DNA from: Sorghum bicolor
Lineage: Eukaryota > Streptophyta > Magnoliopsida > Poales > Poaceae
Direction: 5' to 3'
Length of the DNA stretch: 64,000 nt
Assembly: GCF_000003195.3 (NCBI RefSeq)
Contig: NC_012871.2
Coordinates: 9,163,997 to 9,227,996 of the forward strand
The notes beneath the pieces were generated by a model. The model saw only the letters and a list, made by a program, of their open reading frames with translations. It did no database searches and was not told the origin of the DNA. Positions 1-10,570 of the stretch are shown in pieces. Both the position numbers and the translations under genes were made by a program. Numbering within the stretch: the first letter of the stretch is position 1; every line of letters begins with the position of its first letter.

Positions 1-283
1 GAGGAGACGGGCGGCGCCCTTCTCACTGATGAATACAGCACTCGATTCGCGTGCCTTTAGATGTACTACAAACTTGCGTAATACTAGCATGTTTTTGTGT
101 CTAATCATTCTATAAAAAATACAGATGATTTTAACAAATTAGTAGTAATTCATATCAAATATGCACGTATATTATTTTAATTAATAATATATTATTTAAA
201 TTGTATATAAATATAAAATTATGAACTAATTATCTCTTGCTGTAGTTGGCTTATAACATTTGTAAGGTATAGCAAAACTTGTT

Positions 284-564
284 TTTTTTGCAAGACCCAG
301 CAGACACTGACACCCATAAACACGAGCGCACACTCACACCTATGAACATATGTATGCACATTTTTATAAGCACCTCTAAAGAACCGAGTTAGACCGCTAA
401 ATTTTGAGATTGACAGACACATCGCCTATTACTGAAAGCATAACGCCGTTAAATCCTAAAATAAATCAAAAAAATGTAAGCACCTATATCAAGTTAAGGG
501 CTTAAACCCGAGTGAGCAGGTTCCACCATAAGAAATCTAACCAACTAATCTATGATCAGTTCGC
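284..564 (-). mobile_element. tRNA-derived SINE with target site duplication
   Basis: Read on the minus strand, the element starts with a tRNA-like promoter. An A-box-like TAGATTAGTTGG lies near 541-552 and a B-box-like GGGTTTAAGCCC near 502-513. It ends in TTGCAAAAAAAAC at the left. The flanks are near-identical 15-16 bp repeats, ATAGCAAAACTTGTT at 269-283 and ATAGCAAAAACTTGTT at 565-580, as expected for target-primed insertion. The family name is not determined. Confidence 0.72.
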
Positions 565-756
565 ATAGCAAAAACTTGTTTCGTATGAGTACAAAACCAA
601 GACCAAAACGCAAGGTATCATATAATGTATATAATGTTGGCTTCTGTTTGATAAAAGCGTTTTATAATAAATGTGACAAAAATCCATCAAACGAATAGTC
701 AAACTTGCACAAACGTGTACGTGTATCACCTGACATGCAAAAGAAAAAGAAAATAG

Positions 757-991
757 TCAATCTATCTCAAATTATAAGACATTTGACTTTTTTTACATCA
801 AATTTGACCACTCGTGTTATTAAAAAATTTGTGCAAAATACGATTTCTTTTATCATGACTTGGTTTATTAATTAAAATTCTTCAAGAATGACTTAAACTT
901 GACTATTTTGCATAAATTTTTTGAATAAAACGAATAGTCAAACTTGGGGTCAAAAAAGTGAAACGTCTTATAATTTGGGATAGAGGGAGTG
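757..991. mobile_element. Stowaway-like MITE (degenerate)
   Basis: The left end reads CTATCTCAAATTATAAGAC. The right end is its near inverse, GTCTTATAATTTGGGATAG followed by AGGGAGT. This is the usual Tc1/mariner-type MITE end in grasses. The TA duplication is not clear, so the boundaries are approximate. Confidence 0.55.
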
Positions 992-1289
992 CATAGAAAC
1001 ATACGTGCATGCATAGAAAAGAAACAAGTCATCTTGGCAAGCGACGCGGATCTCCACCACCATGGGGGTGGCATGGCCCCTCATTGCGACGGCGTGAGCT
1101 CCACCACAACAGCCTCCCTCCCTCTCTCTCTCCACCACAATAGTGTGTATAGGTTCGCTAGATCCAGCGTGGATCCCGCTCGGTGGGCTCTCTGACGGCT
1201 ATGCCCAGATCCAGCAAGGAGGAGGGTGCCCAAATCTAGCAGATGCGACACCAATGGGTTCAATTAGGCCCAACGACGGGCTCGATTGG

Positions 1290-1490
1290 GCTTGCTAGTT
1301 TTTTTTAAATTGATTAATAGAGGTAGGCATTTTAATATGCCCGCCTCCTAAAATTGATTAGCCGAGACAAACAAAGCAACTACCTCTAACAGGTCTAAAT
1401 TAATTGTGACCTTTGGTTAGAGACAGTTGCAATGCCCACCCCCATAAATAAAAAACAACCGCCTCTAAAAAGAATTTTGTAGTAGTAATT
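1290..1490. mobile_element. Possible CACTA element terminal fragment
   Basis: The right edge, read in reverse, gives TACTACTACAAAATTC followed by TTTTTAGAGGCGGTTG. The inner part repeats related GCCTCT/AGAGGC motifs. This resembles subterminal repeats of grass CACTA elements. No partner end or target duplication was found, so the call is weak. Confidence 0.35.
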
Positions 1491-1544
1491 CGATCTCTCT
1501 CTAGTTTGCTTGTAAGTACCGTCATCGACTTGTATCTAATCTTG

Positions 1545-1745
1545 TAAAGTTGCATCTTTGATCTCTTACTTGATTAGGTATTAGTTAGTCATCCATTTGT
1601 ACCACATTTAGTAAGGCTGCATCTTTTGACATCTTACTAGATTTGATATTAATCACGATTATCGATCTCTATTATATTTAGTAAGGCTGCATCTTATAAT
1701 CTCTTGTTAGATTTAATAGTATTACCAGTTATCCAACTACAATTA
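1545..1745. repeat. Degenerate tandem repeat, about 67-70 bp period, three copies
   Basis: The phrases TTGCATCTTTGATCTCTTAC, CTGCATCTTTTGACATCTTA and CTGCATCTTATAATCTCTTG recur at about 1550, 1617 and 1687. Between them TTTAGTAAGG is also shared. The copies are diverged and no coding potential is visible. Confidence 0.5.
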
Positions 1746-3964
1746 AGATACAATCAGTTTATATCCTTTTTAATCTGTCATCTTGTTATCTGTCATGTTT
1801 ATCTCTTTTCTGACGGTTTTTTTTACGGGATCTCTTTTCTGACGTTAGATTAGATCTTGTTAGTCTATGGATTTATTTATAGGAAAACAGGGTTTTGTCG
1901 GTACATTATGCTACTTCATTGGCTTCATAGCTGATGGTTTATGTTTTCATGATTATCCTAAGATGTGGTCTATATCTATCAGGTGTTTTACTTATATTTT
2001 AATATGTTTAATTAGCCGATACCAGCGAACAGGCTGTGCCAGAACCCTAGCTGCGGGCATGTGAGCGCGGGCGCGGTCGGTCGCATATGGCCGCCATTGA
2101 CTGACAGATAAGCGAGATAGCATGTGATTACGTTCGAGTAATTTTGAATGTTTTTACGTGTGATACTAGATTCAAGCTATAATTTTGGTACCTCTCGAGG
2201 ACCATAGAAAACCTCAACATCGAAACAGAAAATATCGACTAGTCTATTTGATCTCATTAGCAAGGACACAGCAGAGCACAATCACTACTGGAATTCTGTT
2301 CTTGGCAGTCGGCAAAGACCCTAAAACAGGTGGCAAAGGCTTTGCCGACTGCTTTACACGTGGCAGTCGGCAAAGAACACGTGGCAAAGAAACTTTTGCC
2401 ACCTGCCAAAAGAAAAGCAGTCAGCAAAGCCTTTGCCACCTGCCAACATGGCAGTCGGCAAAGGGAACGTACGCCGTTGTGAGATGACGGAGCGCATCCC
2501 GTTTGCCGACTGCCACGCGGCAGTCGGCAAAGGCTTTTCTTATTTTTTTATAACAGAATTTCTTTGCCGACTGTCTTGATAGGCAGGTAGCAAAGGCTGT
2601 TTAAATTTTTTTCAGAACAGAAATTCTTTGCTGACTGCTTTTATTGGCAGGTGGCAAAGGTTTCTTTGCCGACTGCCTTTATTGACAGGTGGCAAAGCTG
2701 CCATGGTTCATGAGATTCCAGCTTTGCCACCTACTTTCCATGTGGTTAGCAACAATTGCTCTAGGCTATAGTGATGAAATGAAACGTCATGAAATTGTTC
2801 TTCAGTTTTTTTCTTGGTTAGGCCCAGATCACGGTATTAACATGCATCATAGCTCATAAGGTACAACAATCATACAAACAAATATTGATTCATTCATGTA
2901 TTAGCATGTCCACAACAGTTATACTGAACAACAAAGTACAAAATTGATCTAGCTCATAACCATTTGTTTTGACAGTCATTCTACAACTAATTCTAAGAAC
3001 AACTACATTTGAACAAAAAGATTTCATCATCCCTAGGGAGTCTAAATAAGCAAACATACGATCACTTCAATTGGCTTGTTGTCGAGAAAGTGCTACCTGA
3101 AAATCAAATGAATATGGGATAAGTCAGTTTGAAGCAAAGATTTTAAAAGAAATGCTATCTATTTATTATCAAGCTATGCACATATTTTTGAGAGCCCAAC
3201 ATGAGAATAACTGGAGCTACACCTACAATCCAAATGAGAGAGCAAAGCAGTACATTGTTGCTGAGAGAGAAACTGTAAAACAAAACAGATATCAAGCTAG
3301 GCAATGTTCATCAGCACCTTGGTTCGCAATGTTCATGTTATTCCTCAGGTCTCCGTTGCAGATGTTACATTCTATTTCAGTCCTCTAAACTGATTAGATA
3401 ATGGCATAAATTATCACGAAATTCATATCCACAAGAACAAAATCTGCAAATAATAAAAAATAAATTAAGATAGAAATCCCAAGAACATATCGGTGTAGCA
3501 AACTCCTTTCTGCCCACAATCATCTACTCCCCTAAATCAAGCAGTAAAATTAATACCAGACATATAAGAGTACAATTACGGAGGATATGAAAAATTAAAT
3601 TAAGATAGAAATCCCAAGAACATTTCGGTGTAGCAAACTTCTTTTATGGTTAATAATGACTCAATGGAAATTACCAAGTATTGATGGCAGACAGTGTGTG
3701 AGCTTGTTAAGGCACAGCAATGAGGCTAAATCGGTAGCAAACAAGACCTTCGACAGAGCATAGAAAGCCAATAGTTCTCAAGCATAACAATTCTGTAAAT
3801 TTGAGAAATTACTGCTACTCATATACTGAACCAATAACCCACAAATTCATCCAAATTTGCAAGCTAAAATGGATAACCATAAACACTACTTAGAAGAATG
3901 AAAAGCTAAACTAATGTCACTTGGACATTTTTACCAACGTGCAAATCACAGGAGATGAGAACTA

Positions 3965-4525
3965 TTGGCTTTTTACCACCATAGCCGAGCTGTAGGCGCC
4001 GTGCATCCTTCACGCCGGCGCTGCGGGCCCCACGCCAAGGGCCACGGGGCAGCCGTCGCGCGCGCTCTCACCGAGGCCGCGACCACCACCACGCCGGCCG
4101 AGCTGGGCCCACCCGCGCCGCCTGCCGCTCGCGCCTCCACGCCGGTCGAGTTGGGCCCACCCGCGCCGAATAGGCCGCGGTGTGTGCCTTCGGGCGGCCA
4201 CCGCCTGGGCGAGCGCGCGCGCCGCGCGAGGACGCGAGGTCGAGCCGAGCCGCCGTCTGTGCGCGTGACTACCTCCATGCCGCGTGCACGCGCGGGGCCA
4301 AGGTTGGTCGCCTGCCGTGCCGAGCCGCGCCGTCTCCGCTGCTCCACGTCACGGGCTGCGCGAGCCGCGCGAGCTGAAGCCCCGCCCGTCGCCAGGCGCG
4401 AGCAGCAGCCGGTGCTGCTGTTCTCCCTCCCTCTTGGTTCTCTCTCTGTAAGTGACGGCTCAACAGGGGAGAGGGAAGTGAGAGAGAGTGAGGAAAATTT
4501 TAGGGTTTGGTTCGTTTTTATATGA
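3965..4525. other. GC-rich block inside the CACTA element, possible captured gene fragment
   Basis: A sharply GC-rich island sits in AT-rich transposon sequence. Long open frames exist on both strands (186 codons plus, 124 codons minus), but both are dominated by Ala, Arg and Pro as expected from composition alone. The phrase TTGGGCCCACCCGCGCCG and close variants occur twice (about 4105 and 4151). AT-rich sequence to the left (2780-3960) without clear frames could be intron or UTR of a captured gene on the minus strand. I do not recognise a protein family. Confidence 0.35.
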
Positions 4526-4849
4526 GCTCTATCCTGTCTAAGTGAACCACAACCGTAGGATTCATTTGGATGGCTCAGATCAGATCTCAGTTAGGGTTTG
4601 CTAGCTGGGCTTTTACTGGGCTGGCAAGCTCCCAACAGGCCGAGCGCAGCTGAAGCGTTGCTGGGCCATTTTAGAAAATACCCTTTGCCGACTGCTCCAA
4701 AGACAAACAGTCGGCAAAGGCCCAGCTAATATTTTTATATAATTCTTTGCCGACTGTCGTACACTAAAGCAGTCGGCAAAGATTTTATGTATTGTTTTCT
4801 TTTATTTTTTAGGTGTAATTTGCTTTAATTTTTTAAAATTTTTAACATA

Positions 4850-6700
4850 AGCTTCACATGTGATTTTGTAACACCACGACAAATTTCGTAATTTTGTGAC
4901 ATTTTTTGCTATATTTCGTTAATTAATTTTTTTAATTGAATTTGCTACCGCGCATAATCCAACTTTGAACTGCAGGTGCATGAAATAATGAAACTTAGGC
5001 ATTAGAAAAATAATATTCATGTTGGAGAGTTTATTTTGAGGCCGTGTCTAAAAACTCGTCCAAATTTTTGAAGTTCTTGTCCACGGAACATGACCATCGA
5101 GGTGTGGTATAAGTGTTTTATAATAATTATATAAAATTCAAATGAAGTCAGAAAATTACGAAACTTGTTGAGGTGTCATATTATCATATATGTAGCCTAT
5201 GATAAAAAATTTAAAAAGTTTGGACAAAGTTACAACGTCAGATGTGTAAAACCCACACATCTTCGAATGTGTTGACATGTGATCACATATGGAGATGTAT
5301 GAGTTTTTGATATTCAAAGTCGTAACTTGCTCCAAACATTCTCCAAAATTTTTTATAGCCTCCACATATGATAACATGACACCTTGACAAATTTCGTAAT
5401 TTTGTAACATTTTTTACTATATTTCATTAATTAATTTCTTTTAATTCGATTTTCCGCCGTATAATCCTACTTTGAACAGCAGGTGCATGAAATAATGTAA
5501 GCTAGGCATTCGAAAAATGATATTCATGTCGAATAATGTATTTTTAGACTATATCCAAAAACTGACCCAAAATTTTGAAGTCCTTGTCCACAGAACATGA
5601 TCATCTAAGTGCGCTACAAGTGATTTTTAATTATATAAAACTCAATCCAAATCGGAAAATTACGAAACTTGTTGAGGTGTCATGTTATCACATTGAGAGT
5701 CTATGATAAAAATTTGAAAATTTTTGGAGCAAATTGTGATGTCAGATGTACAAAACCCAAACACTTCAACATATGATCATATGTGATCATGTTGGAAATG
5801 TTTGGATTTTGTTCATCTCATACTGCAACTTATTCCAAACTTTCTCAAATTTTTTATAGCTTCCACATGTGATAACATTAAACCTCAAAAAGTTTTATGA
5901 TTTTTTTGACTTTTTTTGCTATATTTCATTAATTAATTTCTTTAAATTGATTTTTCCGCTGCATAATTCTACTTTGAACTATAGGTGCATGAAATACTAA
6001 AACTTAGCCACTTGAAAAATGATATTTATGTTGAATAATATATTTTTAGACCATATCTAAAAACTGACCCAAAATTTTGAAGTCCTGGTCCACGGAACAT
6101 GATCGTCCAAGTGTGGTAGAAGTGATTTTTAATTATATAAAACTCAAACAAAATCAAAAAAATACGAAACTTGTTGAGGTGTCATGTTATCACATGAGGA
6201 GCCTATGATAAAAATTTTAAAAAATTTGGAGCACGTTGTGACGTCAGATGTACAAAACCCAAACACTTCCGCACACATGTGATCATATGTAGAGGTGTTT
6301 GGGTTTTGGACATTCGACGTTGCAACTTCCTTAAAACTTTCTCAAACTTTTATCATAGGCTTCACATGTGATAACATGACATCTCGTCAGGTTTCGTAAT
6401 TTTCCGACTTTGTTTGAATTTTATATAATTAAAAATCACCTATACCACACCTGGATGGTCATGTTCCATGGATAAAGACGTCAAAATTTTGGGTGAGTTT
6501 CTGGAAACGACCTTAAAATAGACTCTCCAACATGAATATCATTTTTTGAATGACTAAGTTTCATTATTTGATGCACCTACAGTTCAAAGTAGGATTCTGC
6601 GGTGGAAAATACAATTAAAGAAATTAATTAACAAAATATAGCAAAAAGGGTCACAAAATCACAAAAGTTTTTAAGGTTCACTCTTATTGCATGTGGAGGC
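4850..6700. repeat. Array of about 505-bp palindromic units inside the CACTA element
   Basis: Landmark phrases recur at about 505-bp spacing: GTGCATGAAATA near 4978, 5484 and 5985, and GAACATGA near 5087, 5594 and 6098. Inverted copies follow at 6350-6690, for example TCATGTTCC near 6458. Each unit is also internally inverted. CAAAACCCAAACAC (about 6255) faces GTGTTTGGGTTTTGG (about 6297), and GAGGTGTCATGTTATCACAT faces ATGTGATAACATGACATC. The arms around the centre near 6275 extend roughly 400 bp each way. Confidence 0.75.
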
Positions 6701-7080
6701 TATGAAAAAAGTTTGAGGAAGTTTGGAACAAGTAATGACGTCATATGTCCAAAACCTAAATTCAAACTTAAAAAATAAAAAAATTATCTTTGCCGACTGT
6801 CTAACGGGGTGGCAAAGGGGACGGCGATGGACTCCGTAGTTTCCCGTCACCTTTGCCACGAGCTTTCCTTTGCCACCTGCCAGGCAGCCATCTTTGCCAC
6901 CAGCTTTTCTTTGCCACCTGCCAGGCAGTCGGCAAAGGACGTCTTTGTCGACTGCTTTTCTTTGCCACCTGCCAAGATAATTGGGCAGTCGGCAAAGAGA
7001 ATGTTTGCCGACTGCCTTGTCTTTGGCAGGTGGCAAAGTATTTTAGCAGTCGGCAAAGCCCAGTTTTCGTGTAGTGAATG

Positions 7081-7620
7081 CTTTTTTTTAAGAAAGACGA
7101 CAAGAGCTTTGCTGTATTTTTATTAGACGAGGAAAAAGAAAAACAGAAAATATTTACAACAACTTACATAACAACTCGACTTTAAACTACTATAGCACAC
7201 ATGCCAAAAATCAAAAGACTAACAAAAGAAAAAAGTAACCGGTTCCAAACCACTGTATTGCACTAGCATAAACACCTACTCAACCATAGTGCTAGGTCTT
7301 GTTGCCATTTTTAGTATTGTTGAATTTCATCCTTGCACAGTTGGGCTACTTGGATCGGTTGTAGATGTTTTTGTTGTTAAGTTCTTCTATTGCGTTCCTT
7401 CCAGACGTTCCACCAAAAATAGATCATGACACCATCTATTTTTTTACGTTCACTTCTATCAAACTTTGCTTGACATTTGCGCCAGTAACAAAACCATGTA
7501 AGGATCCATTCACTACTGCTTAAAATTTCGTCAAAAAAAATGCTACTGCTTAAACATCTATATGTCCTACCGGCAGCTGAAGAACAGTGTCTACCTGAAG
7601 ACACAAGTCCAGAAAACATC
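7081..7620 (-). mobile_element. LINE (non-LTR retrotransposon) 3' fragment
   Basis: A minus-strand frame contains WWNVWKERNRR, the tryptophan-rich segment that follows the zinc-binding part of plant L1 reverse transcriptases. The poly(T) on the plus strand at about 7082-7089 would be its poly(A) tail. Only the 3' end is present. It fills the space between the CACTA element and the MATH-BTB stop codon. Confidence 0.6.
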
Positions 7621-7647
7621 TAACAGCCATTGCCAAGATACCAAGCA

Positions 7648-8757
7648 TCACGGAACTAGGTTGCCAAGCGTGACAAGGAACTCCTCCAGAACAGAGGGGC
7701 AGCTGCTGGTCAGATGCTTGAGGCCATCAGTTGCCGCGACCGCCCTCAGATTCGCAGCGGAGCTAAGAAACTCAAAGCACGCCTTCTTCAGCCCGTGGCA
7801 ATGGTGCTGGTCGGCTAGCGTAAGTATGGCTGCCACCGTGCCGACATCAATGTACTTGCACAGCTTGTCCTCGCACATCAGCTTCAGCCTCTCCATGCCG
7901 TACCTGTCCGCCGCCACCAGCAGATGCTGCGCCACGACGTCTTCCTCCTCCTCTTCTTCCCCTTCCACTTCCTTTGATGTCTCCGGGAACATGTCGGTGT
8001 ACACGAAGTGCAGAAGGCCGCTGAACACCCGCGCCTCCATGTCGTCTACGCGGATGACGCCGCCGCTGGCGGCGTCGCTCTCCTTCATCGCGCCGAAGAG
8101 CTCCGCTCTGAACACCGGCGACCGCGCCGCGAGCACGCACCGGTGCGCGGCGAATGTGCGGCCGCCGACGTCGAACACCACGTCGGCGCCCTTCTCGGCC
8201 CGGAGGAGGTCGCCGAGGTGCTGGTGCAGGTCGGATGCCGGCACAGCCACGTAGACAGGCGCCGCAGTGGCCTCCACGCGGACGTCGCCGATGACAACGA
8301 TGTCGCACCGCACGGCGAAGGACGAGCCGTCGTCCTTGAGATGCTCCGACTTCTCGAATTCTTCCCTCTTGATGAACTTGGCGTAGCCCGAACTGGTCTG
8401 GTTCGCGAAGCTGGTCACGGGTTCCGATGTCAGGAGATTCTTCTCCTCTTGGTCGACGAAACGGATCTGGTACTGCGCCTTCACGGCCTTGGCGATGCTT
8501 TCGTCGAGGTGGAGGAAGAAGGATATGTGATCTGACGACTGCGAGCTGTAGCCGTTGGGGTAGTAGCGGATGGTCCAGCAGTGGCCGCCGGCGGTGAAAG
8601 GGTGGGACTTGAGGTACTCTCCGGTCGGGGTTCCCTTGGTGCCGGCGTAGCCATGGATCTTGAGGATGTGGTACCCGCTTGCTGTGGCGGCGAAGATGGC
8701 GGAGGAAGACCCCGACCGCTTCCGCTTGCCGCCGGTGCCTGCTGCAGACGTGGCCAT
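7648..8757 (-). CDS. MATH-BTB domain protein (BPM/MBTB family)
   Basis: Single-exon gene of 369 aa. A basic Ser-rich N-terminus is followed by a MATH domain (about residues 25-155, with SGYHILKIHGY and the HISFFLHLDE stretch). A BTB/POZ domain covers about 178-297 (GADVVFDVGGRTFAAHRCVLAARSP, written here in part: DVVFDVGG, AHRCVLAARS). A BACK-like C-terminus follows. In this family the MATH domain binds substrates and BTB binds Cullin-3, making an E3 ubiquitin ligase adaptor acting in nucleus and cytosol. An unusual run of Glu (about 262-273) sits inside the BTB domain between FVYTDMFPE and the VAQHLL helix. The ATG at 8757 is followed directly by the conserved domain and preceded by a CT-rich leader. 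MATH-BTB genes are strongly expanded in grasses, so the exact orthologue and substrate cannot be named. Confidence 0.93.
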   Translation of the reverse strand: MATSAAGTGGKRKRSGSSSAIFAATASGYHILKIHGYAGTKGTPTGEYLKSHPFTAGGHCWTIRYYPNGYSSQSSDHISFFLHLDESIAKAVKAQYQIRFVDQEEKNLLTSEPVTSFANQTSSGYAKFIKREEFEKSEHLKDDGSSFAVRCDIVVIGDVRVEATAAPVYVAVPASDLHQHLGDLLRAEKGADVVFDVGGRTFAAHRCVLAARSPVFRAELFGAMKESDAASGGVIRVDDMEARVFSGLLHFVYTDMFPETSKEVEGEEEEEEDVVAQHLLVAADRYGMERLKLMCEDKLCKYIDVGTVAAILTLADQHHCHGLKKACFEFLSSAANLRAVAATDGLKHLTSSCPSVLEEFLVTLGNLVP

Positions 8758-8796
8758 CGCAAAAAGAAATCAATCAGGGTTTTCAAGCGGCTTGAT

Positions 8797-8842
8797 GCCG
8801 CTCTCTCTCTTTCTCTCTCGCCGTCTCGCGCGCGCGCGCTTG
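8797..8842. repeat. CT/CG microsatellite in the MATH-BTB leader
   Basis: A run of CTCTCTCTCTTTCTCTCTCG passes into CGCGCGCGCG 40-85 bp upstream of the MATH-BTB start. Pyrimidine-purine tracts like this are common in plant 5' leaders. Any regulatory role is an inference. Confidence 0.6.
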
Positions 8843-8955
8843 GTGCCGCTTCCTCGTCGTAGTAGCAGGGTTTTGACGACGCGACGCCGCGGAACGGGGA
8901 AGACGAGGAGGGACGGGAGGAGGGGAAGAGTCAGCACTCAGCACGTCGCTCTGCC

Positions 8956-9495
8956 CTTAGCAGCCAAGTTCCCGGAACATAGGGTACGTGGTACGGGAAC
9001 GTGGTACGCGGTACGATATTCTCATAAACTATGGAACGTAGGGGGTATATAGCTTCGTCTCGTTCCTTTAAGTTGCGGAACGTGTTCCACTTTCTAAAGG
9101 AACGTGTTTGGGACGTAGTGGTTGGCTCAGGTAGTTTTACGTGTTGTTTTGAATCAAATGAGTTCGATTCCTAATGTGATATAGTTTACTATTGTATTTT
9201 TGTTTCATTTAGGACTGTACAACTCCAACCTTAAGGCTCATTGCAGGTCTAGGCCAATGAGTCAATCACCATCTAGATTTTTCGCCGACCGCTCACGGAC
9301 GGGCACGGCGCAGTATGCACACACACCACGAAGTTCCATAGTCGCTTGGGACTGACGTTGCTATGATTGCTCCTATATATGATTCGTGTTCCACCGCATT
9401 TGGGAACGATGTTCCATGATGTTCTCGTTCCACGTTTCGGGACGAAGTTCCCGGAACGGGGAACGTGCCCATGTTCCCGTACCCCGGCTGCTAAG
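8956..9495. mobile_element. hAT-like non-autonomous element in the MATH-BTB promoter
   Basis: Terminal inverted repeats CTTAGCAGCC (8956) and GGCTGCTAAG (ending 9495) are followed inward by related GTTCCCGGAAC and GTACGGGAAC motifs. The 8-bp target duplication GCTCTGCC is exact (8948-8955 and 9496-9503). An 8-bp duplication fits the hAT superfamily. The 540-bp body has no transposase. It starts about 200 bp upstream of the MATH-BTB ATG. Confidence 0.8.
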
Positions 9496-9734
9496 GCTCT
9501 GCCTTCCTTTTTCTGCCTTCCTTGTAGGCTGCGCTGGGCCTTCGCAGCTACAGGCCTACTGGGCGATGCAAAAAGCAGTAAATCTGAAATCCTGTTTCTC
9601 AAAAAAAAAAAGTAAATCTGGAATCCTATATTTACAACGTTGCATTAATAGAGAACTTCTTCCTCTCTATACGAATTGATATTGGATCCAAAATTGAAGA
9701 GTTAATTGTAAGCTTAACCATGTAGTTAGAAACT

Positions 9735-10003
9735 TTTTTTTTTGACTTAAACGGGGGGAGGCGCTCCCCACCTGGTATGTATTAATCACATGTGTCCAAA
9801 ACGGCTTGGAGTTTTACAGAGGATACAAGCAAAGAAAGGAAAGAAATACAACAACAGTAGCATGAGTCCTATCCTTGACCTTGTCTGAGCCACCTGGAAT
9901 GCAAGTTCCCAGACTTGGGCTAAGTGTTTCTTTTTAACAGGAAGAAGGATGCTTCATTGCGCTGCCAAGGAGATGTAGCTTTGGAGAAGCTGGGACAGAG
10001 ATG
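9735..10003 (-). mobile_element. Short 5'-truncated LINE insertion
   Basis: The exact 13-bp repeat GTAGTTAGAAACT flanks the segment (9722-9734 and 10004-10016). A poly(T) lies at the left, that is, a poly(A) tail on the minus strand. The phrase GGGGGGAGGCGCTCCCCACC next to the tail is typical of 3' ends of grass LINEs. It is about 270 bp long and carries no coding region. Confidence 0.7.
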
Positions 10004-10339
10004 GTAGTTAGAAACTCTTCAGATAGGAATCCATTTTTTAACTGGCTCTCAGCCTCTCATGCTTTAGTGAGTCGTCTGAGATCTTTTTCGATGACATATG
10101 TTGTGTTGAAGAGATATCTGTAGTCTAATTCGACTTCTTTTTTACTGAATCCACTTAATTTCAATCAAGCCAAAATCAAAAAATTCAAAGATAATTCTTC
10201 ATTGAAAGAATCCAAAGAGGGAGAGAAAAATAATATGAGAATAGACTATACGACCAAAACAATTTCCGAGCTTGTGGTATGTTCAAAGTAATTGTGTTGT
10301 GATGTTATTAACACAATAGTCAGATGATTCTTTACTGTA

Positions 10340-10570
10340 ATAGCATCTAGGGTTCCTCGACTAACGCATATTTCACGTTGGGTAGATGTAGATCTTTAAC
10401 CCTTCCTCCTCTTACTAATACTATAGGACGTTCTTGTAAATTATGGCCAATACCGGGTATATAGGCAATGATTTTAAATCCAGAGGTTAGTCGTTGGGCA
10501 ACTTCATGTAAGGCAGAGTTGGGTTTTTTAGGATTGATAGTGGAAAAACCAAACGGAATCATCCGCTCAG
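10340..10570 (-). pseudogene. rps12: Nuclear copy of plastid rps12 (3' coding part)
   Basis: The minus-strand frame reads [11 protein letters not shown], then [20 protein letters not shown], then [11 protein letters not shown]. These are the conserved core of bacterial-type ribosomal protein S12 as encoded in chloroplasts. The copy is partial: the N-terminal exon is missing, and the end is altered after RVKDL. Several core residues differ, for example the arginine-rich RKVARVR region is disturbed. It would have arisen by transfer of plastid DNA into the nucleus (NUPT) and should not be functional. Mitochondrial rps12 is a less good match, because the [11 protein letters not shown] wording is plastid-like. 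Confidence 0.8.

Larger units (their letters stand above)
2283..7076. mobile_element. Complete non-autonomous CACTA (En/Spm) transposon
   Basis: The element begins CACTACTGG at 2283 and ends CGTGTAGTG at 7076. It is flanked by the 3-bp target duplication AAT (2280-2282 and 7077-7079), as expected for CACTA transposition. Both subterminal zones (2300-2720 and 6785-7060, with more near 4680-4780) are dense with the motif TTTGCCGACTGC and its inverse GCAGTCGGCAAAG. These are presumably transposase binding sites. No transposase reading frame is visible in its 4.8 kb, so it would depend on a related autonomous element. It lies directly downstream of the MATH-BTB gene and abuts a LINE fragment. Confidence 0.88.

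Noticed and set aside
502..552. A functional tRNA gene, from the A- and B-box-like motifs
   Set aside because: No cloverleaf can be made; the motifs belong to a SINE.
3965..4525. 186-codon frame as a real gene
   Set aside because: It lies inside a non-autonomous CACTA element and has low-complexity Ala/Arg/Pro composition.
4850..6700. CRISPR-like array
   Set aside because: The repeats are 500-bp palindromic units inside a plant transposon, with no short repeat-spacer pattern.
7847..8773. 308-codon minus-strand frame and other frames over the MATH-BTB gene
   Set aside because: Arg/Pro-rich shadow frames of the real 369-aa MATH-BTB coding region.
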